The notes under the pieces were generated by a model that saw nothing but the letters and a program-made list of their open reading frames with translations, had not been told where the DNA came from and did not search any database. From positions 1,065,001-1,129,000 of the forward strand of contig CP038131.1 in NCBI GenBank assembly GCA_004519485.1: DNA of 64,000 nucleotides. The letters are read 5' to 3'. Both the position numbers and the translations under genes were made by a program. Source of the DNA: Nannochloropsis oceanica. Taxonomy: Eukaryota; Sar; Eustigmatophyceae; Eustigmatales; Monodopsidaceae. This document shows positions 10,815 to 21,003 of this stretch, piece after piece (the stretch's first letter is position 1; every line of letters starts with the position of its first letter).

Positions 10815-12239
10815 ATGAAGACCTTTGCTGTGCTTACGCTGGGTTCTCTGGCCATGTCCCAGGCCTTTATGGCGCCCTCCCCAGCCGCATTTGGCCCCAT
10901 CAGCAGATCAGCGGTGCGATCTTCCGCTGGTCGCAGCATGAGGATGGAGAACTTTAACCTGCCTGTGGGAGAGGACCAGGCCGAAAACGTGCCTACCAGC
11001 ATGCTGGGCGAGGCCAACTATCGCAAGTTCGTGGCGTCCTACAAGCCTGATGGCATGATCGTCGGCGGCGCCCGCTACCCCCTGTTCAGGCGCGTCTCGG
11101 AGCTCAAGCTTCTGTCCCTGACTGCCGAGACTGGCCTCTTGACTCGCCTGGAAGAGTTGGGCCTGAAGTTGAGTGACCTGGAGAAGTTGCTTCCCTTGGC
11201 AGAGGAGCTCCAGTTGTTGCAACTGGCCGAGAAAAACCAAGACCTGATTCTCCAGACCCTGGCCCCTATTGCTATCGAACAAGCCCCTGCCCTCCTCCCC
11301 ATCCTCACCGCTGTGCTGCGCACGCCTCCCACAACCTTTTACGCCGTCGCTGCAGCTGCTCTGGCCGCTGAGGCGGGCATTGTCCTCGTGAGCGGTAACC
11401 CTCTGATTGACGTCCTTGCTGGCATCCCCCTTGTGGGCGTGGCCGCCGTCTCTGCTGTGGCCGGCACCATTCTGTCCTCCGGCATCAGTGTCCCGTCCGC
11501 TGGCCCCCGCAAGATCAGGTCTGTCTCCTCTTCTTCCTCCTCTGCCGATGTGACCCCGAAGTTCAAGGTCGGTGGCGGTGCCAAGAGCGGGAGGGTGAAG
11601 GCAGCCAAGCCCATTAATGCCCCGGTACGTCCTGATAAACTCATGTCATTTCCAGAGTCAATATCTGAACGGAGTCATCATCCTTTGCAATTTCCCTCTC
11701 GTCGCTCATCCTTAAGTGAATTTTGCTTCAAGTCAACACCAAGACAAGGAAGCGCCTCTCTGATAGCACCCAAAACCCTCCCCAACACTTGATACAAATT
11801 TATGCAGGTCGTGACCGTCGCTCCCCCCAAGAAGGCCTCCGCTCCCGTGGTCAGGGGTCCCCTCTCGGCCCCCGCCCGCAGTGGCGCTTCCACCGGCGTC
11901 AAGGCTCCAGCCCCGAAGGCCGCGCCCGCCGTCAAAAAGGCTGCCGCTGCACCCAAAGCCGCGCCTGCGGCCAAAAAGGCTACACCCGCTGCCAAGGCCG
12001 CGCCCGCTGTTAAGAAGGCCGCGCCCGCTGCCAAGAAGGCCGCACCCGCTGCCAAGAAGGCCGCACCCGCTGCCAAGAAGGCCGCACCCGCTGCCAAGAA
12101 GGTTGCCCCTGCCGCGACTGTCGCCGTGAAGAAAGCTGCGCCGGCCCCTAAGAAAGCCTCGCCTTTATTGGCGGTCAAGAGGGTCCCTGTGGCGGCCGGG
12201 AAGGGCTCGTTGGGCAACATTCCCAAGGCCAAGAAGTAA
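10815..12239 (+). CDS. Plastid DUF1118 (RIQ-like) protein with a Lys/Ala/Pro-repeat tail, 2 exons
   Basis: Exons 10815-11624 and 11808-12239 (phase 0) give 413 aa. The start MKTFAVLTLGSLAMSQAFMAP is a signal peptide with an A-F cleavage site typical of complex plastids. Residues about 92-140 carry repeated leucine-rich units (ELKLLSLTAETGLLTRLEEL, GLKLSDLEKLLPLAEELQLL) resembling the AEK-GLLS-AE pattern of DUF1118. Two hydrophobic segments follow (YAVAAAALAAEAGIVLVSG and LAGIPLVGVAAVSAVAGTIL). In land plants DUF1118 proteins are the RIQ1/RIQ2 grana proteins that affect non-photochemical quenching and LHCII organisation. That function here is inference. Exon 2 is almost entirely a basic repeat of KKAAPAA units (about residues 300-395), like a histone H1 tail and unusual for a thylakoid protein. 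Confidence 0.72.
11920..12165 (+). repeat. Tandem repeat encoding Lys-Lys-Ala-Ala-Pro-Ala units
   Basis: Imperfect 21-base units (AAGAAGGCCGCACCCGCTGCC type) occur in tandem within exon 2 of the DUF1118-like gene. Adjacent copies at 12015-12095 are nearly identical, suggesting recent expansion. Confidence 0.85.
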
Positions 12240-13503
12240 AGCAGTGGAACAAGATAGTGTTTGATTTATTGAAAGGGGCTTCGGATGTTGCCTGGTGGGC
12301 GAAAGATGAAGAAAGGAGGGAGGGAGGCAAGGGAGGAGGAAAGCACGTACAAGGATGCATGCGCACGCTTTTTTGGTGGTGATCTTTGCTGGTTTAATGT
12401 TCTTCCCGCTCACTGAAGTATAAAATAGCGATCCACGATTAGTCATAAAGTGGGAAGGAAAAAATCTGTGGGAAAGAGAGCGCGTGTGAACGTGCGTGTA
12501 TGGATGTAAGAGAGGAGTGTCTGCGTCATGTTGCACCCTCTTCAGACATCCATCTGGTGGGCGGGTGCAGGCTCAAAACTGGATGTGTTTCTATGTGCTA
12601 TTTGTCGGGTGGTTTTTGTGTCATTCTTAGTTGGTGGCCTTCGTGTGCCTAGGGTCTTGCTATTTTGAGTGCATGGGGAAGTAAGGTAGGAAGGAAGGAG
12701 GGGGGGGAGGGCAAGCGAGTGAGGCTGCCTAAATTGATATCGGTTTTTTTCGTGCTGCCCAGGCATGCACTTCAACCGCGAAGGAAGAAAAAAGAAAACA
12801 TGAGAAACAGCAGGAAACCAACGACAATCAGAAGCTTGCTTTCCTGCTTTGTCAGGTACGATTTGAGCGCTTGAATTCAAGGGGAGGGGAGGTCTGGAAT
12901 TTGCGTCAGCTGGTGAGCCACGTGGGTGATGATTCCTCTTCAGCTTGGACATGGGGCACGCGCGTGCATGCCTGGCTTTGCCTTCTTGACGGCTTTCCGT
13001 GTGATGCTGATCTACGGGTGGGTGTAGTGTTGTTGTGTTGGTACGTGGCCGTTTTTGCTCGGGTTTCGAAAGGCTCCAAGCACGAGTCGGATTTGCTCGC
13101 TTCTCCCACCACATCTCATTGTTCCGAGATCTAACAACACTCTGCCATGCTGTCGAGCACGCGTATAGAAGTGCGCATGCGAGATATCCCTTCATGATGT
13201 GATTTATATCCTGTTTCTTAATCACCTCTTACCCTTCCCAAGCATACTTCCACAGGCTGCCTCCTTCTGTGCCCTGCCCCCTCACGGCCTGCTGCCTTGC
13301 ATCTCGACGCATTCATTTATCCAATTTGCTGGTCTCGCGTTTCGTCTTACCCACCGGAATCCCTGGTCTCGTCGATATTGTTGTTCCTAGGGTTGTCCTC
13401 CAGAGCTCGAGCGGGGCGTGGTGAAGCGTACACGGGCTGGTATTGTTCTACGTACCACCTCTGCCCTCAGCCACGGATACAGAAGCCAGCCCCTTCCTAA
13501 CCC
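12240..13503. other. 1.3-kb intergenic region
   Basis: This lies between two plus-strand genes. It includes the 3' region of the DUF1118-like gene and the promoter of the hydrolase gene. A 227-aa open frame on the minus strand (12542-13225) has no domain, no consistent composition and no splice support, so it is not called. No repeat or RNA gene is seen. Confidence 0.45.
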
Positions 13504-14778
13504 ATGACTGTGGGCATGGCCATCCGGGGCGTCAGCCCTCTATGTGACATTGGGGACATTGCCGCCGCTTGGACGTTAGAAGTCCTGATCCCCCGCCTCT
13601 GCCTCGCCATTCTTTTCCTCTCCGCCTCCCTCCTCAAACTCACCCTTCGGTATCCCATCCGGGTCTACGTGGGTTCGCACCCCATCATGCGCAACATTGT
13701 CCGTCGTTGCCCTTCCTTCCAGAAGGACTATCGACCTCCCTCTTGGGCGTGTGGGGCATGGGCGCAAGCGATTGTCTACCTGTATCGAAGCTGGCGCAAC
13801 AAGCACTTGCGAGGCTTTGCCCGTGAGGTGCTTCAGCTACCTGATGGCGAATCTGTCTCCTTGTTTTACATGGCACCCCCGGGGCCGATGCGCGAGGCAT
13901 TGATGCAGTGCAAGGAGGACGGGAGGGAGGAAGAGATGGGAGCAACTATCCAGGCTCTTGCTACCAGTATGCCGCCTGATGACCCGCCTCCGCCCATCGT
14001 GGTCATTTGCCATGGTGTCTTCCAAACAGCGGCAGATTTGTATGAATTTTGCACGTTTCTGACAGAGACGTGCGGATACATAGCATGTGTCTTCAACCGG
14101 AGGGGAAACGACATGCCCTTGTCGAGAGCGCGGTTCAATACGGTCGGGGACCAGTGCGATTTTCGATTTATTTTGTCTCGGATGAGGGACTTTTTCCCGA
14201 ATAATTGTTTTTACGGCGTGGGGATTAGCGCGGGCTCGAGTTTGTTGGCCAGGTATTTGGGGGATGCAGGGGAAGAGAGTGAGTTGGTGGGCGGGGTTCT
14301 GATCTCAGGGGGATATGATATGGAGCTGTCCTTGCAGCACATGACGCCATTGGCGGATTTAGTGGTGACCACCCATGCCAAGAGCTTCTTCCTGGAGCGG
14401 AACGAGGAGACCTTGAAGAAAGAGGATGGGCCAGGCTTGCAGCGGTTGAAGAGGAGCAGGTCCATGCAGGAGTTCCATGAGCACTTGCATATCTTTGACG
14501 GGAAGGCCTCTAGAGAAGAGTATTTTCAAACCCATAACCCGGCGCTGGTCCTCGGCAAGATTGCCCGACCCGTGGTGTACATTAATGCCTACGACGATAT
14601 GTGCTTCCCGGGTCATTTTACCTTCCAATTCAAGAAGCTGGTGGAGGAATGTCAGCTGGCCACGGTACTGCATGTGGAGAAGGGGGGGCATGGGACGTTT
14701 TATGAGAATTGGGATGCCGGTTCCTCTCGGGCTTTTCAGTGCGTGAGGGAGTTCGTGGATTGTCTGCAGAAGGGGTAA
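13504..14778 (+). CDS. Alpha/beta hydrolase of the EMB8/YheT (ABHD1/3) type
   Basis: Single exon, 424 aa. A membrane-anchor-like segment (EVLIPRLCLAILFLSASLLK, about residues 26-46) precedes the hydrolase fold. The oxyanion region IVVICHGVF is followed by the nucleophile elbow GVGISAGSS (Gly-x-Ser-x-Gly), the acid in INAYDDMCFP and the histidine in EKGGHGTFYE, so the catalytic triad is complete. NRRGNDMPLSRARFN matches the conserved segment of this subfamily. Members are membrane-associated esterases or lipases (ABHD1/2/3, plant embryogenesis-associated EMB8); the substrate here is unknown, probably a lipid. The start Met lies directly after an in-frame stop-containing leader and is the first in the frame. 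Confidence 0.9.
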   Translation: MTVGMAIRGVSPLCDIGDIAAAWTLEVLIPRLCLAILFLSASLLKLTLRYPIRVYVGSHPIMRNIVRRCPSFQKDYRPPSWACGAWAQAIVYLYRSWRNKHLRGFAREVLQLPDGESVSLFYMAPPGPMREALMQCKEDGREEEMGATIQALATSMPPDDPPPPIVVICHGVFQTAADLYEFCTFLTETCGYIACVFNRRGNDMPLSRARFNTVGDQCDFRFILSRMRDFFPNNCFYGVGISAGSSLLARYLGDAGEESELVGGVLISGGYDMELSLQHMTPLADLVVTTHAKSFFLERNEETLKKEDGPGLQRLKRSRSMQEFHEHLHIFDGKASREEYFQTHNPALVLGKIARPVVYINAYDDMCFPGHFTFQFKKLVEECQLATVLHVEKGGHGTFYENWDAGSSRAFQCVREFVDCLQKG

Positions 14779-16199
14779 GGGGGGGGGGGAGGTGGGAGCA
14801 TATGTACTATATTTGTGTTGGTAGATGAAGGAAGGGAGGGAGTGTCGATCAGAGATACACTCAGGAGAGGGAGGGAGAGGAGGAGGAGGGGCCTCGTACA
14901 GTACACATCGCTTTGATCTTCACCACCCAAAGGATGTGAGAAGAGGGAGAGAAAGCGGAGACAAACTCCAGATGAGCACTCTATGTCAGCCGATACACAA
15001 AGCGAAAAGAGGAGATAGCGAGGGAGATAAGAAAGAAGAGTAAATGCAACAACATGAGACACCAGAGTCTGAAAAAGAGGGTGGGAAACCAAGATGATTT
15101 TTTCGTATATGCAGAGTGAAAAATGTAATAGGGCGATTGGGCTATAGAGTAGGGAAGCAAGTATGGAAGAGCGAGACCAGCAGAATAGCGTTTTTTTGTA
15201 ACATAAGAGCAACGGTAACGACAACAACGATACAGAGGACACAAAAGAGAAGGGAAGCAAAAATAAGAGAGGAAGAATCAACAATTCGTTCTATCCCGAG
15301 CGACCAAGGCCTCTGTCTCTGCTTTTCATTGGAAAATTCGTGTCTTTCTGCCTGCGTTGGTCTTTGACTGCGTTTTGGACACGAGTGAAAGAGAGAAAGA
15401 GGTATACAGGGTAGTTCCTCTTCTGGGGTTGACTTCTAGTCTGACTATTCTCATCAATTTCCGGGTGCTTTTGCGTCTTTGATTTATCGTGTACAACCCT
15501 CGCACTTACTGCCACCCAACCTTCCCTTTTTCTTCCTCATCCTACTTGCTTTCCTCTCGCTATTCTTTTTCTTTTTGTTCGTATAGTGTGTCTTGTGCAC
15601 CTTGTCTCGTTCTTGTTGTTAATGATGGTGCTGCCGCTTTTTTTGTCGAGTCCCTGCCCTATTCGTTTCATTTGTATACGATATAATCATACACTTCTGG
15701 GTGATTAAATGTCCCATTTCCGCCTCTTCTCCAGTTGCTTCTTCTTTTCCTAGTGTTATGACTGCTGGTTCTTTTTCTCTTGTGCCATGGATACATACAT
15801 ACAGATGCGCCTCTCCCCTCTCCTCCTCCATGCAAACGCTAGCCTTTTATATACGGCCGTTCGAATCATCTCTCCCTTCCTCCTTTACCTTCACCCATAC
15901 TCTCTATCGGCTACCGGGAACAATAATGATGTTTCTCAATCTACCGTCTTACGCAGCCTGCATGGAAAACACCCTCCCTCCTTCTCTCTCCCTCTCTAGC
16001 CCCTTTCTCCCTCTCTCTCCCTCTTTCTGCCTATCACACTACACCTAGGGTCGCCATACACAAGGTCATGATTAGGGGCATGCAGATATTACACTCACGC
16101 CCCTCCTCCTCGTTTTCCTCCCTCACGTCAAGAAAGTCCCCCCCCCCCCCCTTCCCCCAATCGCCCCTCCCTCTTTTCTTTCCCCTCCATTAACACAAA
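14779..16199. other. 1.4-kb convergent intergenic region
   Basis: This lies between the hydrolase (+) and the low-complexity acidic gene (-). It starts with a G-rich run after the stop and has long purine-rich (14820-15290) then pyrimidine-rich (15480-16200) stretches. Open frames here are byproducts of the biased composition. A C homopolymer sits at about 16138-16151. Confidence 0.45.
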
Positions 16200-17288
16200 C
16201 TACTCTTTCTCCCCCTTTCCCCTTTCCTCTCTGCTCCCGGGCGTGAGTGGGATGAGTGTCAGGTCACGGTGTGGTGGCTGTCGGAACCAACCGTGTCTTT
16301 CTCTCAGGAAAGCAGTAGTAGCAGCAGAAGCAGCGGTAGCAGTGGAGCTAGTTGGGCTGGAGAGGGCGAGGGCAGCGAAATCTTGTCGACCGCTGTCTTC
16401 CTCATAATTGTTCTGGTGGTGATGGGAGAGGGCGGAAGAGGGGAAAAGGGGGGAGGGGAGGGTGAAGTCGTCGTTGACAATGGCATCTGCAGCAGCAACA
16501 GCAGCCGGGGCAGCAGCAACCGCAGCTGCGGCCTCGCCCCTCTCTGGTCGATGTCGGTGAGAACTAAGTAACTGCATCTGCTGCTGCTGCTGCTGTTCTT
16601 GCTCCTGGTCATCCTCATAGTAAGGGAAAAAATGCTCGTGGTAATGCGGCGAGGAGGAGGAGAGTGGAGACATGGGCGAAGGGAGGGGGCCAATAAGCAC
16701 GACAGAAGCTGCAGCAGGAGAAGGGTACAAAGACATAGGGAGGCTCAGGGGTGGCGGGTCATCTTCTTCCTCGTGGGAGGTGTTTTCGTCATCGTCCTCC
16801 ATGTTGTTCTCGGTATGGTGAGGATGTTGGAGATGGGCGTGAAGCGTGCTGATGTGCGATGGAAGAGGCGGAATAAGAGGAGAGGAAGGGTGTTAGGAAC
16901 GGTGGTACTGCGCAAGATGACAAGCTGATAGATAGCAGATTTGGAATTTCCGAAGTAAGTGAAACATTAATTCTGTCATTCCATTTGCTGATGCAAAATG
17001 CATGACTTGTCACACGTACCTCATATCCTCCTCCCCCTCCTCCGGCTCCTCCTCCTCCTCCTCGCCTATCATCTGCCCCTCCCCTTCCTCAAGCCAATCG
17101 TGGAAGCCGTCCTCGTCGGGCCAGACAATATGCAGATCAACGGTCCCACCACCAGGAATGGGTAGCACGGCACCGGCAGCACCACCAGCTGGAGCACCCG
17201 CGGCAGCACCCACCGCGGCAGCTGCAGAGGGAGGCGCGCCGGCAGAGGCATGAACCCAATTGTCACTGCCCACGCCAATGAGAACCAT
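16200..17288 (-). CDS. Low-complexity acidic protein of unknown function, probably 2 exons
   Basis: I do not recognise this gene. Proposed exons 17288-17020 and 16848-16200 join in phase 2 to 305 aa. The donor GAG/GTACGT is strong, while the acceptor (ACATCAG) is the only nearby one that keeps the frame. Exon 1 encodes MVLIGVGSDNWVHASAG, an Ala/Gly/Pro stretch, a short structured segment (GGTVDLHIVWPDEDGFHDWL) and a Glu run. Exon 2 is acidic, then Pro/Ser-rich, with a Gln run (CAG repeat near 16575-16595) and an Ala-rich region, and ends with charged residues. The segment VDLHIVWPDEDGFHDWLEEG is the best candidate for a conserved domain. A nuclear regulatory protein is possible, but this is a guess. 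Confidence 0.45.
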
Positions 17289-17530
17289 GTTCTCGTTTGG
17301 ATTAAGAAAGTTCGTGGGTGTAGATGCAGAGGACGCTATTGCGGTTAGTGCTGGCTGGGAGTACTCATATATCGGACTAACAAACCCAAGAGCATATGAG
17401 TCAGGAGGTCAAGATGATGAAAATGACTGATGGGCGATGAAGCACCGGGGTATGCCTATGCATGTGTTATTGAAACAGGGTCATGAGAGATTCATGTCTA
17501 GCCACGTGCAAGCGGAAGAACGGTCCCTTC

Positions 17531-17549
17531 GACGGCGAGCCTCGCCGTC
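17531..17549. repeat. Palindrome, 9-bp arms with 1-nt centre
   Basis: The arms are GACGGCGAG and CTCGCCGTC around a single C. This is a perfect dyad in a noncoding region and could be a binding site or part of an element end. Confidence 0.75.
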
Positions 17550-17632
17550 ACGAGACGCCCAAGTTTTGGAGAAGTTGCTTGGAGTTCTTCCGGAACCCAC
17601 GAAGCGAGGTCTCAAAATGAAAAAAACTTTGC

Positions 17633-17646
17633 ACAATTCGAATTGT
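17633..17646. repeat. 14-nt perfect palindrome
   Basis: ACAATTCGAATTGT reads identically on both strands. A related GCACAATTC occurs again about 26 bp downstream. Confidence 0.75.
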
Positions 17647-17967
17647 CCGAACATGATGCACAATTCTCTCTCTGATGATAAGGGTTGGTAACAAAGGTGT
17701 CCCATGCCTTGTCTTGTTTTTTTAAGTGTAGGCTTTTTATGGCGCAAGCCGGACCAGGCCGACCGTGAAGAGCATTACCCCCCCCCCGGGCAGAATGCTT
17801 AGACCATATGAAATGAGCATTCTCAATGCTCTTTAAGTTCTGAAATATGTACACCTATCCTCGAATTGTGTTGTGACCCATCAGGACAGAAAAGTGACGG
17901 ACAAGTTATCAGATCGACCCAGGATGGCAAAAGCGAGAGTAGAAGAAAGATCGGGGACATAGGGGTT

Positions 17968-17993
17968 GAGTGGCGGGTTGAAACCCGCCACTC
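17968..17993. repeat. 12-bp perfect inverted repeat (hairpin)
   Basis: The left arm GAGTGGCGGGTT (17968-17979) and right arm AACCCGCCACTC (17982-17993) are separated by GA. This is the strongest dyad in the gene-free region. It could be an extruding DNA hairpin, a protein site or a trace of a small inverted-repeat element. Confidence 0.85.
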
Positions 17994-19449
17994 TTAGGAA
18001 TGCAATTTGAAGAATTTGTTACATGGGGGCTCGGAATATGTAAAGACACAAGAAAAAAAAGGAGAAAGGAGAAGTGAAAGAGTAGAAAAGATTTTTGGAC
18101 TTAGGGCGCGCGAAATGCCGAACGAGCACCATCGAGAGTCATCTTGGCGTCCTTTCTCTTTACCAAAGTTTAAGCCAGCGCAACATTATTTACGTATATC
18201 ATACCTCAACTATCTAAGACTAGAACCGTAGAAGCCATGCTTTTTTCAAAGTGGTGAGATAGACGAGAGAAAGGATTGAAAAAGTCAAACTATGCAGCCT
18301 CCTACCTTTACCCAAGCAAGCGCGACTAGGGAACCATTGGAGCATAAATACGAATCGACACGATGAGAGTCACTATAGCATCAGCACTATCCATTTTGCT
18401 TTGTTGAGGGGTACTGTGCTGCGCATGCAGTGCAAGGAGGGGAGGGAGGAAAAAAAGAAGGAGAACGAGAACGAGAAGGAAAAGGAGAAGAGAAGGAGAC
18501 GGGTTCCCGCAACATGCACCAAAAGGAAGCCGCCCCTTGACAAGCAGCGCAGTCGATGGTGAAATGAGAACAAAACTCATCGTGACAGAGATCGAGCGGA
18601 TGATGCGACATGGAAAACTAGCCGTCGCAAAGGGTGTTTGTGCTCATGGGGAGGAGTGTGGCGGTGGAGCCCGCCTAACTTCTGCCACCACAAGGGACGT
18701 ACCTTAACCACCACCGCTTTCTGCGAAGCCATTACCGATTGACAAAGCCAATGAATTATCATGCATGGAAGGGGTATGTCAAATAGGCAAGAAGTGAGAT
18801 AGGACGGGATGTGACATGTGCCTGGTTAGTGGCGAATTTGAGGTGGCGTCATCAGCATTCGCGCCGATTTTGTGGTCGATTTCATCATCACTTTCGCAAA
18901 TGATAGGCCCTTTTTGGCCACCACACGTGGGACCGTGATCATCAACCCTTGCCACGTTACAAATGTTGTCGATCATGGCAAGATAAATCATATCGCATAC
19001 ATGTGTCCTTATTTTAAGCCTTATGTTGAATAAATCTCCCGGGACTGTGGGTCTGGGCACGAAAACTGTGGCCTGTGGTCGTGGCGCGAGTCATTCATTA
19101 TTGAAGGGAAGCACTGCCCGTGACTTGTGCCCGTCCATTTCTGACAACGCACCTCACCAAACACCCCGATAGGCTTTGCACCACTACGCTCCATGGAGCG
19201 CATCGAAATCTGATGCGCCGGGGCATATCTGTGTACTTTATCTTTCGTGAAGACGCGTCATGGAAGCTAGAATCATGACTCCCATTTTGCTGATTCACGC
19301 ACGCACCTCGACCACTTGCCCCTTTGTGCCCACAGCACCCGCAACAAGGACTCTACGAGACGCGTCACGCCCATCATCTGCGCGTCAATAATATGCTCTC
19401 TGATCCACCTTCTTCCTTCTTTTTTCCGGACCACTACCAAAACACAGTC

Positions 19450-21003
19450 ATGAAGCTGTTGCTGTCGCTCTTACTTCTAGGGGCCATCCCGGCTCAGGGC
19501 TTCCTGCTGCCCACACCCCTGCACTCCACACCAGCACATGCACAAAGCAGCCACCGACGACAAAAGGCAGGTGCTTTGAAAGCTGTAGTGGACCCGAACG
19601 AAGTTGCAGGCTTCGTCCAAACCCACTTGCCGTCCTCCTCCCAGTGGCTCCTGCAAACGCTGCAGGGTGTGGCAGACGCCGCCGTTGCCACTGCCCCGGA
19701 CGCAGCCGCTGCTGTCGAAAATGGGAAGGAATTGACCGGAGCCGCAGCTGCAGCAGCGGCGAACAATGGAGGATGGCTGGCGGCGCCCATTGGAGCAATT
19801 GAGAAGGCGATCACATTCATGCACGAGGGGTTGCAAGGCGCGGGCCTAACCAACACCTACGGCTTATCCATCATCGCATTCACTGTCCTGGTCAAGCTCG
19901 TGACCTTACCGTTGAACTACAAGCAAATTGAGAGTACCACCAAAATGCAAGCCATCCAACCAAAGATGAAAGAGATCCAGGCCAAGTACAAATCGGACCC
20001 GACGGTCCAACAGCAGAAAATGGCGCAGCTTTACTCGGATAACAACGTGAACCCCCTCGCTGGCTGCCTGCCAGCCCTCGTCCAAATCCCCATCTTCATC
20101 TCCCTCTACCGTGCCCTCACCAACCTTGCCGCGCAAAACGAGCTCAACGAACCGTTTCTGTGGCTTCCTAACCTGGAGGGACCCACGTACGGTGCCGGCC
20201 CTGCCGATGGAATGAACTGGCTGAAGCAGTGGGAGGGTTTTACTCCCTCCCTCGGCTGGCACGACACCATCGCCTTCCTGACCATTCCCCTCATCCTCAT
20301 CGTGTCCCAAAGCATCTCGCAACAAATCCTGCAACCCACGCAAAACAAGGATGATCCCTCGGCTGCTCAATCGCAAGCCATTTTGAAGTTCCTCCCCTTC
20401 ATGGTCGGTTATTTTTCCCTGAACGTTCCCTCAGGACTGGGTGTGTACTGGATCGCCAACAATTTGATCACCACCTTGACAACTGTTGCTGTGCGTGCCG
20501 TTATTCAAGGGAAGGAGGACGCCGCTGCTTCTCTTGTCAGGGGGGGGGAGTCGGCGCCTGCCGAGCCTGCCCAAGAGCAGAGCGGAGGGCGCGTGAAGAA
20601 GACAGGATTTGGGAAAGCCCCTCCTCCTCCTCCGGCGGCAAAGAAGGGAGAGGTGGAGGACGTGGACGATGAATTGTCATCAGCGGCTGGAGGGAAGGAG
20701 AGGAAGTTTGGGGGGTTGCCGGCCGTTGGGATCAGTAACGACGAGCGGATGGGGAGGACAGAGAAGGGTTCGACCGTTGAGGTCTTGAAGCAGGAGGGGG
20801 GGCTGACGGTATTGAGGGAAGTGAAGGATGGATCTGTGGTGTCCACGACGGTACGATTGACGCCGGAGGAGATGAAGAGGAGGAGGGAGGCGTTGGAGAG
20901 GGGGGAGGATCCGGCAGCCGTTGGGCCTCCTTCGCCGACGTTACCTGAACCGTCCAATGACCCGAGGCAGAATAAACGGTCCAAGCGACAAAAGAAAAAG
21001 TAG
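19450..21003 (+). CDS. ALB3: Thylakoid membrane insertase ALB3 (YidC/Oxa1 family)
   Basis: Single exon, 517 aa from the ATG at 19450, which opens MKLLLSLLLLGAIPAQGF, a signal peptide with an F at +1 as in complex-plastid presequences. An upstream in-frame ATG at 19324 is judged leader. The conserved core begins TNTYGLSIIAFTVLVKLVTL with PLNYKQIESTTKMQAIQPKM and ends near IANNLITTLTTV, covering the usual five membrane segments. NPLAGCLPALVQIPIFISLY is the family signature. The protein inserts light-harvesting and photosystem proteins into the thylakoid with cpSRP. The C-terminal tail (about residues 365-517) is charged, with KKTGFGKAPPPPPAAKK and a Lys-rich end, which in plants is the SRP-binding part. 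LPA3, a known ALB3 partner family in plants, is encoded about 39 kb downstream. Confidence 0.95.
   Translation: MKLLLSLLLLGAIPAQGFLLPTPLHSTPAHAQSSHRRQKAGALKAVVDPNEVAGFVQTHLPSSSQWLLQTLQGVADAAVATAPDAAAAVENGKELTGAAAAAAANNGGWLAAPIGAIEKAITFMHEGLQGAGLTNTYGLSIIAFTVLVKLVTLPLNYKQIESTTKMQAIQPKMKEIQAKYKSDPTVQQQKMAQLYSDNNVNPLAGCLPALVQIPIFISLYRALTNLAAQNELNEPFLWLPNLEGPTYGAGPADGMNWLKQWEGFTPSLGWHDTIAFLTIPLILIVSQSISQQILQPTQNKDDPSAAQSQAILKFLPFMVGYFSLNVPSGLGVYWIANNLITTLTTVAVRAVIQGKEDAAASLVRGGESAPAEPAQEQSGGRVKKTGFGKAPPPPPAAKKGEVEDVDDELSSAAGGKERKFGGLPAVGISNDERMGRTEKGSTVEVLKQEGGLTVLREVKDGSVVSTTVRLTPEEMKRRREALERGEDPAAVGPPSPTLPEPSNDPRQNKRSKRQKKK

Larger units (their letters stand above)
17289..19449. other. 2.2-kb gene-free region with several palindromes
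   Basis: This is the longest stretch without a supportable gene. It lies between divergent genes and is AT-richer than its surroundings between 17600 and 18350. Perfect palindromes occur at 17531-17549, 17633-17646 and 17968-17993 (listed separately). The stretch 18070-18330 contains no extended open frame. The ALB3 5' leader and promoter lie at the right end. No tRNA-like fold or transposase remnant was recognised. Confidence 0.5.

Noticed and set aside
12542-13225. 227-aa open frame on the minus strand
   Set aside because: Composition is mixed, there is no domain or targeting logic, and it lies in a normal intergenic gap.
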